Part shown: one piece after another, positions 37,543 through 47,769 of the stretch | How the letters are laid out: each line of letters starts with the position of its first letter | Numbering within the stretch: the first letter of the stretch is position 1 | Source of the DNA: Parapristionchus giblindavisi | Lineage: Eukaryota; Nematoda; Chromadorea; Rhabditida; Diplogasteridae | Assembly (NCBI GenBank): GCA_943737045.1 | Contig: CALSFV010000319.1 | Coordinates: forward strand, 124,001 to 188,000 | DNA: 64,000 nucleotides | Direction of reading: 5' to 3' | Program-made: the position numbers and the translations under genes | Notes under the pieces: model-generated | The model's input: the letters and a program-made list of their open reading frames with translations, nothing else | Told to the model about the DNA's origin: nothing | Databases searched by the model: none

Positions 37543-38854
37543 TAAAGCCGGTAAAGTGTTATATTTAAGTGCACTAGTGCAAAAAAATGTGCACAAAAAA
37601 TGTTAAATGTATTATTTCGCACGTCTGATGCTCCGTGGATAACAACACCTAGATTTGAAATCACTTTGAATCACCACTCACATGAATTAAATGTGGCATG
37701 TGACTGCTAAAAGCACTGGACGTTTAGAAGCAGGGCTGTGCTGCAAGGCATATTTTCGGCAATTTTCCCCAAAACATATTTTAGTCATTTTTAACCCTTT
37801 TGTAGACTCAATTCGAACAAAAAAACTTTATTGCATAAACTGCAACAGTTAGCAATAAAAAAGTGAACGATAATCGTGATAATAGGGGGAGGGAGGCTTT
37901 GTCCATAAGAACAATGTTGTCATTTGTTGTCAACAATCATGTGAATATGCTGGGGAGACAGCAAAATCTTGGAATACAGTAAGCTAAAAATTAAAAGTGC
38001 TTTTGAAAATGACGCTACTACCGACTACGTTCAGCACTAGAAATACCGGCAATTTCGGCAATTCGACAAACAGGCAATACCTGTCCGCACAACCCTGTTT
38101 TGAAGCGTTCTCCGCCTTTAATATTGCTAATTTACACAGGAATCTATGTATTTTACCGAACAGCTTCAAATTCCTGAAGGAGGGAACATAAAAGGACAAA
38201 ATAATCCGAAAAAAGTGTTATATTTGGATCCATACTTCTCTGAAATTGGAGTAACTATTAAGCTAATACAAATCAAAGCCGAAATATTGGATAATGTCAC
38301 CAACGTATCAATAATGATTGATGACAAAGTAAGTTTTTTTAAAGTTAAACAGTCATTCAAAAATCACCGCTGTTTACAACATAAAACGGACCAAAGAACA
38401 CTAGTGCAAAAATAATAATAATATATTTGATTTGAGGAACGAATCGTGGATCCTAATCTGCTAATGTCGTGGTCCAAACACTTTCAAAGATATTTCCAGA
38501 CTGATATGATCGAGAAAAACACTGGAAAATACATGCTGAAGGTATGCAGTTAAAAAAATGTATAGCATAGATCCTTACATATAGGAAACCAAATTAGTAT
38601 CGTTATTCTAATACCTTGAGTAACATACAGGACTATTTCGAAGAGTACAACAAAAGATGTATCATGCTGTAAACTAAACATTTTGCACCAGGTGCACAGA
38701 AGCTGAAATTTGGTATTGCAGGAAGAATTTTTGTGAATTTCAACTAATGAGGAAAATTGTTGCCTTTTTTAATTGGCAGAGTATCAGCCCTTTTTATATT
38801 GCTTTTGATTTTTGATCAGAATTTTTTTTAAAAAATGAAAAAAAACAACAACCA

Positions 38855-39352
38855 AAAATGCACGGCAATTTTGGGCCATTTAAACTTTGGACGAAAAATT
38901 GCTGAGTAATTTTCTGTCCACTTTTTCTGCTTATCCATCATCATTTACCCCCTTGTGGGCAAAAGATGACAACATCGGAGAGGACTCGATCCGACATCCT
39001 TTCGATTATGAATCAGACGCGCAACCAATGGGCCATTCGGTCGTTTCCATTGCTCCACTCATTCCACTCACTCATTTTATTCCATCTCATTCTTATCTCA
39101 TTCCACTTATTTCATTCATTGATAGGAATGCGTGGTGCAATGAAAAAAAACGAAAAAAATAAACCGAATGGCGCATTAGTTGCGCGTCTGACTCATAATC
39201 GAGAGGTTGTCGGATCAAATCCTCTCCGATGTTGTCATCTTTTGCACACAAGCCGGGTAAACGATGATGGAGAAGCAGAAAAAGTTTACAGAAAACGTCT
39301 CTGCAATTTTTCGTCCAAAATGAAAATGGCCCAAAATTGCCGTGCACTTTTT
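38855..39352. mobile_element. palindromic element whose arms derive from elongator tRNA-Met
   Basis: AAATGCACGGCAATTTTGGGCC is mirrored by GGCCCAAAATTGCCGTGCAC. Each arm carries a tRNA-like core. On the plus strand this is A-box TGGCGCATTAG (39169-39179), anticodon loop CTCATAA with CAT at 39194-39196, and a mutated B-box GGATCAAATCC (39212-39222). The mirrored, more mutated copy is on the minus strand at about 38965-39035. It lies in the intron between BTB exons 38541 and 39626. Confidence 0.85.
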
Positions 39353-40523
39353 GCCCAAATCATTTTAGCTCTCAAAATGATAATATAAAAAAAATGCAGA
39401 ATTTTTCCAGTTATTTTAAATAATGCTAGGGGAAAAAATTATTCCGCGCACCTAGTGCAAAATGTTTAGTTTACGGCGGGCTATATCGCGAAAAAAATAC
39501 CTAAAATTCTTTTTGATCGATACTGTAGATCCTTACATATCTGTTGAATGGTTAATATAGTATGTTATAGTCAGAATTAAATAAGTCAGTTACTTTTTGT
39601 TGTATTAATTTTATTACATTTTCAGGATATTGAATATGACGATTTCGATGAAATGATTGAAGTTATATCTCCATATGGCCGAGCGATTTCTTACTTTAAT
39701 GTGGAAAAGATGCTTCATCTCGCGGATAGATTCATAATGCCCGCGGTATTCCCACTAATCTTATATTTTTAGTTGTTTCTCCCTTCATAGATTCAATTCA
39801 TGTGCATTTTTCAGTTGACTCGCAAATGCGAAATTTTCTTGTACAATCATTTCAAACTCAGAATTTGTTGCATTTCTAACGCACGACTTTTCTACTTATC
39901 GACAAAGTATCGTCTTCAAATACTTACTGCGGTGAGCATTTTGCGATATTGAAGAAGCAGATTTCTGCGCCTTCGCGGATCAATGTCCGTATGAATTATT
40001 CTGCAAAAAAACGTTGGCAAATTGCAGCATGTCTCTCGCCGTGTTTCATGTAAACGCAGCCCTTTTCCCTGTTGTTGTAAATTGTAAATCTGTGAAAAGC
40101 CTTTCCATTCTTCTATAACATCTATTTGATCAGATGCTTATCCATCACTGGCGCGATGAAACCCTCTTCCGCTCTGAACTTCTTGAAGCTAAGGAATATG
40201 ATGAACTCGATATTGAAGTCAAGAACTTTGTTAATCTCAAGTAAGCCAGTAACCAAATCATTGAACTTAATGGTAGGAAAAATATTATTATGCATGTTTA
40301 TAATTTTATTTATGCACCTGCATAATAAATTATTATTATCATTTTTTTCCTATCATAAAGTTCATCACGCGTGAAGGAATAGAAACTTTCATTTAAAAAA
40401 ATTCTGCTTCAATGAATAAGCGAATCATTAAATAAATCTATGAATAAAAAAATCCATTAATTATTGTACAAACATTGCAGATTCGTTGAGTTCTTGAAGA
40501 AATCCTTTACTCTGCTAAATTAG

Positions 40524-41418
40524 CATGCTACTAGATCTGCAATTGATGATGATGAATATTGAATAGTCCTTATTCTTAGTCCTTATTTGTTCGCCCTTTT
40601 TTAATAATCATAATTTTATCGATTCTTGAACAAGAGAAAGTAACGATATTCTCTAAATAATAAATATTGAATAAAATAGTCCTTATATGTAGTTAGCAAC
40701 ACATCTTTTATCATTCGTGCATGTGGTATCGTGACCATGCTTGCAAAGTTCAAATCTTCAAACTGAATTTTGCAATTTTATTTGCGTACGGTATATGCAA
40801 CAATAAAGGAAGACACACGACATGACAGACATAACGGAGTAGGTTCTGTATATACGCTCATTCTTATGCAGACCTTTATCGAAGAACTAAAAATGGGACA
40901 ACGCATTCTCCTATGAGTAATACTTATAACAATCAACTGTTCTCCCATCGTCGTACCATAGTGTTTATGCGTATCCATCATTCAACCAACAATCCTCTTT
41001 TTATTTTGCATTAAGTGTAAGTATTTTATTCAATATTATAAGAATGAATTGTAGATGAGAGAATCTATAGTAGAGCTAAATCACTGTGATATGAGAGAGT
41101 AATGTGAATCATGTAGAATGAAACGGTAGTGTGACACGTAAACAAAATCCTGCTTCTCACATATTCGTTTTGACGCAGAGTGTGGGCCAAAATTTTGGGC
41201 CGATTTTCTGGCTCGGCTATTGCACGCCAGAATTTTTAGACTTCACGTTTGATCTTACAATACATTCAGCTATGCCTATGCAAAATTTCATCCAGTTTGA
41301 AAAAAAAGCAAGCTGAGATCCTTGTCAGAGTGAATCACACTGGGATATATGGAAACAGAGTTACAGAATAATTGTTTGTTCCTGCCCTGATTGCAAACGT
41401 TTGGAGAAAATATGATCA
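40524..41418. other. convergent intergenic region
   Basis: Lies between the 3' ends of BTB copy 1 (+) and receptor copy 1 (-). AATAAA signals occur near 40655-40675. No further gene was recognised. Confidence 0.5.
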
Positions 41419-44400
41419 CTACTCCGCAATTACTTTACTACTTCGGCACTCTTTGCAGAACATCTTGTTCTTTATGTATAACAGATGACGTTGAGCTTCC
41501 TGAACAGGATTATTGATTAATTTTTTTAATACATCATTGTTTATCTCGACCCAACACATACTCAAAAATCGATAGTCTGATGGTCTGATCTATAATTAGG
41601 GGACGAAGTGACAAGAGGTATGATGAGCATTGTGTGAGCAAGGGATTGAATTATTCTTGATTAAAACGAACTAATTATTGATTACATGTATTAATTATTG
41701 ATTAGAACGGAATTCAAACCTCTCGAAAATTCCTGGACAATGTCATAAATATTGTTAAATTGAAGGCTGCGCTCGCAAGACTCAGAAGATTCAATAGTCT
41801 AACTGTAATTTCACTTTATCGATTGATTTTGCAAATAGAACTAACTGAGTTTAAAGTTCACTTTTTCCCGAAATGAGTCTGATAATATTGCAGTAAATAT
41901 GAATAAAACTGCTGAAAGTTGTGGCGTTTCAATTGTTCAAAATTCACTTCGAACCTTGCGGAATTTCCGAGATCAACGTTACTAAAACGATCCATAATAG
42001 CAATTTGGTAGTTCTTTCAAGTGCCAATTTTTTCTCGTGATTAGAATGTATTTCAATTATACTCGATCGCTTAGTTGATATCTGAGATGAAAAATTTCAA
42101 ATTGCGTGAACTTTGTGAGAATATCTCGAAGTAAAAAAAACGCAAAAGGCGTACCTCTCGCAGTTGTTTCAAGAGGATAGAAGTGAATATAATGAGTAAG
42201 ATACAAGGTAGGGCATTATGAACAGTACCAGACACGAAGTATACTATTCTCATTAACTTGAAATGAATTATCAGTTCAATACATATATGCACTAGGGTAG
42301 CGAAAACTAATAAATAAATAGAAATAGATATAAATAAATAAATAATAAATAGCGAAAATAAGGGTAGAAAAAACGAAAATTGGGCTGTTTTTACGGTCTC
42401 TGGCAGACAGTCTCTCAGAGAGGTAGACACAGATACTCAAAGCCAGACAAACACCATCGAAAAATAGTTTTAAACACGAACCCCAGGTTTTGGGAACTCT
42501 ACAACATTTTCATTCCTTATTGGATGGCGCAATGGCTCACAGGAACTCATTTTAGGTCTTCGAACTTACCAAACAGTTATTAAGAAACGTCTCATCGGTT
42601 GCATCCAAAATATACACTAAAGAAGTGTCATCACTGAAACAAAAATAAAGATTATTTTTAATGGAGCGCAACCTCTCTCAACCGTCTCTTACAAGGAGTC
42701 TCTTACGTCTTAAGTCGGCGAAAAGTAACGATTAATAGCTTATTAGAAAGCCCTTTCTCTATAGAGTAAGAATGTGTGTTTAAAAAATCCTGCGGGGCTC
42801 TGTGCACGGAGTTAAAAAAATCCAAAGTTTGAGCAATTTCTGACTTGAAATTCCCGTCTAATGGCCGTGAAATTGTCCTGCAATGATGGGGTAGTTCTGC
42901 GCGCTACCTCTCCGAGCTAGTGGTGGCGCAGTGGAAAAGATGTCGCTTATAGTTTTTGCGCAGCGGGTTCGATCCCCGCCGAAGCCACTTCTTTTGCACG
43001 ATTTTTACACTCGACTTTTTATGATTTTTTTGAATTACCTAATCTACATGACTGACAACCGTGCATCTAATTTGTAATAAAATATGTCAGTGATCATGGC
43101 GAGCTACCGAGAGAGAGACAAGTAAACGAGATTTCGTGAGTTATTACGCTATATCTGACAAACTTGGGTTAGGTTAGACGCACGGAAGAAGTGAATAACT
43201 ACTGTAAAAAAATAGAATAAAAATTGGAAATTCACTCACATTGGTTTGGCCTATAAAGATTGACCCGCGAGTCTTGCTGTTATTCATTCCCCTTGGCAGC
43301 TGATCTCTCTCTCCCTCTCTCTCTCCTGTAGAGGAGTAGTTTTGGACGCACTCACAGAGAAAGGTCCATTCATGAATACCTGCACTATATGACCAGTGGG
43401 GAGAGTACTCATGAGAAATGTTCGCTACACTAATTTGCATAGGTTGTCGTATTTCGCTTTTAAAGGTGGACTCCCGCGAATATTTTCTTGAACAAACTGT
43501 GAAGACAGAAAGTTAGCAAAAGTTATTCTACGCACAGTAAACTATTTACTTTATGCTAATTCAGCTTATTGATCGCTAGAATCATGATTGAATCACTCTT
43601 GCAATCGCAGGCAAAGGCGCGCTTTTTGAAAATAAGAAAGTTCGGCAATAGGATTCGAACCCGCGACCATGCGCTATCTAGTCAGAAGCGATACCATTGC
43701 GCTAAGTGATTGATGAGTGGTCACTCTATCTTCTTGCATATCAATTGAAACTTCATAAGCGAGATACAAGAGATTTGCATGAACATTCGCGAGTCTCCAC
43801 CTTTAAATAAATGAATTCTCTGTTATTTAATAATATACTGATGTTAGATAACAATAAAACAAATAAATATTTTGAAATAAAACTGTTAAAAAATAGGCAA
43901 ATTATAACTTCGTTGTATCAGAATTATGTATGACGTTTACTTGTCTCTCTCTCTCTATAGCTCACCATGATCACTGACATATTGTATTACAAATTAGATT
44001 CACGGCTGTCAGTCATGTAGATTAGGTAATTCAAAAAAAAATCATAAAAAGTCGAGTGTAAAAATCGTGCAAAAGAAGTGGCTTCGGCGGGGATCGAACC
44101 CGCTGCGCAAAAACTATAAGCGACATCTTTGCCACTGCGCCACCACTAGCTCTGAGAGGTAGCGCGCAGAACTACCCCATCATTGCAGGACAATTTCACT
44201 GCCATTAGACGGGAATTTCAAGTCAGAAATTGCTCAAACTTTGGATTTTTTTAACTCCGTGCACAGAGCCCCGCAGGAGTTTTTAAACGCACATTCTTAC
44301 TCTATAGAGAAAGGGCTTTCTAATAAGCTATAAATCGTTACTTTTCGCCGACTTAAGACGTAAGAGACTCCTTGTTAGTGTGCGCAATGAAGAGGTCATT

Positions 44401-47167
44401 GAGTGAGGTCACTCTCTCTTTAAGACATCGGCTCAGTGAGATTCCAGGAAGTGCCGGACATCGACCTCACCGATTTGGCCCAAAATATTTTTATGGATAC
44501 CCCCATGGGCCCCCATCACAAAATGGGTATTCATTTGGGCTAGTTCCTTGAAACACAGATGTGGCGGGTTTTCCAATTTTGAAAACTCGATTTTTACCGG
44601 AAAAAAATGGAGCGACCTAGGACCAATGTTAGTGTCGATTAATTATAAGTATAAATAGACAACAAAAACTGGCTATACGACGGTCCGGAGATCCGATCGC
44701 AAATTGATTTTTTTACATCTTCAAAACATTCTAAAATTAATTAAAATTTTAAAACAAAAAAGTGCAGTCCAATTTTTGCCTCATCTTATAGAGCGAAAAA
44801 TTCCGCGTCGAATATGAGTAAAAAATCAAAAATCGAAGGACCCGTCTTTTGAGATAAATGGACCTGAAGTTGACCCGAAAATATTTTTGCTTTCAAACCC
44901 CCTCATGTTTGTACTCATATTGAAGAGCTCGTCGAGTAGAACAACTTTCATGTTGAACGTTTTGTCTGAAACTCATGTATAAGAGAAATACATGAATTTT
45001 GATTTATTGGATTTAAATCATTTCGATCGCTTGTATCTTGAGAACAAACGACTTTCATGGAATACGATCAACACGAAAAATGATGTACTCGACGAGTACT
45101 TTAAAATGAGTATAAACATGGCAAGAATCCGACAACTTTTTTTTCAAGACCATTTTCGAGTCCTTATTTTTCAGCATAGGGGACTAAATTTTTTTTCCGT
45201 GAAACAACAAACTGAGTATGGATTTTTGAGTTCTACAATATAGGCGAAAGCATTTTGTGCACAAAAAATATTTTACTATTGTTTTACTCAAACTTGTCTG
45301 AAAAATCGTGTGAATTAAGTAAACTCATGTATTTTTCTTGTGCATGCGTTTCAAACAAAATGCTTAACATGAAAGTTGTTCTACTCGAGGAGCTCTTCAA
45401 TATGAGTACAAACACAAGGGGGTTTGAAAACAAAAATATTTTCGGGTCAACTTCATGTCCATTTATCTCAAAAGATGGGTCCTTCGATTTTTGATTTTTT
45501 ACTCTTAGTCGACGCGGAATTTTTCGCTCTATAAGATTAGGTAAAAATTGGACTGCACTTTTTTATTTTAAAAATATTTTATTTTCGTTTTACTCAAAAT
45601 TAGCAGGAAAACGTGTGAAACGCTCTTGTACATGAGTTTCAGACAACGAGTTCAACATAAAAGTTGTTCTACTCGACGAGCTCTTCAATATGAGTACAAA
45701 CATGAGGGGGTTTGAAAGCAAAAATATTTTCGGGTCAACTTCAGGTCCATTTATCTCAAAAGACGGGTCCTTCGATTTTTTATTTTTCTCCCTTATTCGA
45801 CGCGGAATTTTTTTGCTCTATAAGATGAGGCAAAAATTGGACTGCACTTTTTTGTTTTAAAATTTTAATTAATTTTAGAATGTTTTGAAGATGTAAAAAA
45901 ATCAGTTTGCGATCGGATCTCCGGACCGTCGTATAGCCAGTTTTTGTTGTCTATTTATACTTATAATTAATCGACACTAACATTGGTCCTAGGTCGCTCC
46001 ATTTTTTTCCGGTGAAAATCGAGTTTTCAAAATTCAAAAACCCGCCACATCTGTGTTTCAAGGAACCAGCCCAAATGAATACCCATTTTGTGATGGGGGC
46101 CCATGGTGGTATCCATAAAAAAATTTTGGGCCAAATCGGTGAGGTCGATGTCCGGGGTCACTGGTAAAACCCTCCCTCGAATCTTACTGAGCCGGTGTCT
46201 TAATATATCATTGCGTGGTAGACTTGGAGATAAAATATAAATATTTAAAAAAAGGGGTGAAATGATGAAATCATGCCTTTCGTTATTGCAAACGTCTCTC
46301 CATTCCTTTTGACGTATGCTGTACAGAGCAGTTAGAGGAATAACACCGATGATTATAATGGCAAACACAATGAGAGAGTAGAGACCCATACTTCGATAGG
46401 TAGGCTCCCATCTACCTTGGCTTCGAATCGATAAAACCCGAACTGATGTGAGAACAACTGAGAAACATTCTTATATCTCTACTCGAAATACGAGATATGA
46501 CAGGACGCAATTACCGGCTAGCCAAGTAGTAAACGAGTGAAAGATCAATATACAAAAGGATTCAATCAATTGGTAAATGGCAAATGAGTACGTATAGAAA
46601 TCTTTTCTGAAAAAATCTATCGTAACTATAGTGTTAAGAATATGATAATTATAGGTTTACAAAATTGGCTTGTATTTATGTGCACTACAATGTAAAAGTA
46701 GATAATGTTATAAATTAAATAGGGTGTTTCGGCCGATACGTCTAAATTAATGTGAAGTTTTTGGAAAACTATACTTGCACTGATCCACTTTTGAAAATTT
46801 GATGCTTGAAAATAGCGAGAAATACAACATTATCGATTGATTGATAGCCATTATCACATATACTGAAGAGACCGGAGAACGGAGAGATTTTCTGAATTCG
46901 TCACTTTAGGGGGGGGGGGGGGGTTCAAAAGTCTGAAAAGTTTACCAACCTAGTGAGAAGAAAAATACTGAAAAGATTCGCGACTATATTGATTGGACAA
47001 AGAATGTGATTGATTATGAAACCGGATTGATCATAGTACTCTGAGATTGCCCTAAAAATAAGCAAAAAACTATTTATAAATCAATAATTTTAAACGAACT
47101 TTAGAATGTCATAGATAAAACCTTCTTCAGGAATTTGAAACGATGTTGCAGTACACTTATCTGCCAT
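41419..47167 (-). CDS. srw-class 7TM chemoreceptor, copy 1, 344 aa, intact
   Basis: Minus-strand exons: 47167-47100, 47051-46950, 46891-46775, 46606-46515, 46457-46325, 42633-42570, 42256-42155, 42081-41955, 41911-41846, 41802-41720, 41499-41419. They give 345 in-frame codons. In order: short N-terminus with IPEEGFIYDIL; TM1 (HILCPINIVANLFSIFLLTRKSL); TM2 (SVYVIMAINQSIMLYFSL); TM3 (AIYQLIESFC) running into the family motif TTWLAVVLTSVRVLSI; TM4 (IVFAIIIIGVIPL); an extracellular loop with Cys (TFLNNCL); TM5 (HNALPCILLIIFTSILLKQLRE); the RTTKLLLWIVLVTLISEIPQ TM6 motif; TM7 (LLNLLSLASAAFNLTIF) ending SRNFRE; and a Cys-rich tail. TWLAV, PC-LL-TxLL-LR and RTTKL-SE-PQ are diagnostic of srw/DMSR-type rhodopsin GPCRs. 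The intron after exon 5 is 3.7 kb, filled by two nested foldbacks. The ligand is unknown. Confidence 0.88.
42662..42688. mobile_element. left part of an M1 MITE split by a later insertion
   Basis: TTAA at 42658-42661, then TGGAGCGCAACCTCTCTCAA. The remaining half (AGTGTGCGCAATGAAGAGG...CTCTCTC, then TTAA) is at 44378-44422, on the far side of the foldback at 42692-44374. Confidence 0.8.
42919..42989 (+). ncRNA. tRNA-like sequence in foldback arm (degenerate)
   Basis: A perfect A-box and B-box and a strong T-arm (GCGGG/CCCGC), but only about 5 acceptor base pairs and a weak anticodon stem. A possible loop CTTATAG would carry TAT. More likely a tRNA-derived repeat than a functional tRNA. The mirrored copy on the minus strand is at 44077-44147. 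Confidence 0.55.
43551..43805 (-). repeat. tRNA-derived SINE (family S1), best copy
   Basis: Read on the minus strand it has A-box TAGCGCAATGG (43694-43704) and B-box GGTTCGAATCC (43651-43661), correctly spaced. It is followed by a non-tRNA body ending GATTCTAGCGATCAATAAGC. A degraded copy is at 32283-32525, and a fragment of the body is at about 47487-47540. Confidence 0.8.
44423..46199. mobile_element. giant foldback element FB1, copy 3, TTAA target duplication
   Basis: The ends GACATCGGCTCAGTGAG and CTTACTGAGCCGGTGTC are bounded by TTAA at 44419-44422 and 46200-46203. The left TTAA is also the right end of the split M1 MITE, so FB1 targeted an existing element border. The repeat content is the same as at 14033 and 16907. 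It lies in the intron of receptor copy 1. Confidence 0.9.
46909..46923. repeat. 15-base G homopolymer in a receptor intron
   Basis: Lies in the short intron between exons 2 and 3 of receptor copy 1 (C-run on the coding strand). Its exact length is likely unreliable in any assembly but does not affect the reading frame under the model given. Confidence 0.9.
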
Positions 47168-47769
47168 GAAAGACTGATACTCGACTTAGGAATGAATCAC
47201 CTTTAGCTTACATAGCAAACGAATTTGCGACGTGTTATTAGATTCGAACTCTGGTTAGATATACTAACAACATAAAAGTAAAAATTATGTAGTTTAAAAC
47301 CACATACACTATAATTATAATCCAACCATTTGGATTGGTAAGCAATTTTGTGACGTCGTAATAGCCTTCTTTTTCAGTAAATCGCAAATAATGTTTAGAA
47401 TCTTTTTTTTGTGAGTGATGATTTTTTCTACGTAAATTATTACATAGACTAAACGAATTTGCGAGGTGTTATTAGATACTAGCTCTATGATTCATTCATG
47501 ATTCTAACGATCAATAAGCTGAATTGGCATAAACTTATAGAGGTGTGGTGTATAACATAATATTTTGCCATCTTTCTAGCTTCACAATTTGTTCACGAAA
47601 TATTCGTGCCTCCTAATTTACTCGGACGATTTGCTTATTTTTAATCCTTGAAGAAGTAGTTCAGAATGTCTTAGATCTCCTTGTTCTTTATCATTGTACA
47701 TATTATTCATTTTTATCCTTCGGAAAGAACCTTTTATCTTTATCATCACAAATTGCATATTTAGCATGC

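Larger units (their letters stand above)
32877..40523 (+). pseudogene. BTB-domain protein, copy 1; two internal exons missing
   Basis: Exons: 32877-32944, 33162-33249, 36731-36845, 38140-38328, 38437-38541, 39626-39745, 39815-39931, 40134-40240, 40481-40523. It starts MSKRSRK with a short acidic and then coiled-coil region. The last six exons give a complete nematode-type BTB fold: NVSIMIDDK, LLMSWSKHFQRYF, YDDFDEMIEVISP, VEKMLHLADRFIMPA, and STKYRLQILTA. BTB domains dimerise and often recruit Cullin-3. Exon lengths match copy 2 at 47770-54957 exactly, but the 93-nt and 65-nt exons of copy 2 have no counterpart. The gap is filled by the foldback at 33358-36366, and splicing across it would shift the frame (phase 0 into a phase-2 acceptor). 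Hence I call it broken at the 5' side; the BTB exons themselves remain open and could be expressed from an internal start. AATAAA occurs at about 40657. Confidence 0.75.
42692..44374. mobile_element. foldback element FB3, 3-bp TTA duplication, tRNA-like genes in both arms
   Basis: The ends CAAGGAGTCTCTTACGTC and GACGTAAGAGACTCCTTG are flanked by TTA (42689-42691, 44375-44377). TWA duplications are typical of PIF/Harbinger. The arms (about 440 bp) each contain a whole tRNA-like sequence (42919-42989 + and 44077-44147 -). The plus copy has A-box TGGCGCAGTGG (42924-42934) and B-box GGTTCGATCC (42966-42975), flanked by AGTGG/CCACT acceptor pairing. The centre holds a SINE (43551-43805). Confidence 0.88.

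Noticed and set aside
39164..39232. A functional tRNA-Met gene
   Set aside because: The anticodon loop is right, but the B-box is mutated and the sequence is embedded in a palindromic element.
42919..44147. Two functional tRNA genes
   Set aside because: Boxes A and B are good, but the anticodon stem and part of the acceptor stem do not pair, and the two copies are mirrored arms of a foldback.
46775..46950. Apparent frameshift in exon 3 of receptor copy 1 near the G homopolymer
   Set aside because: Placing the acceptor at ATTCAG (46892) and the donor at AA|GTATAG restores phase in both copies and joins LLTR to KSLRSP, as expected for srw receptors.
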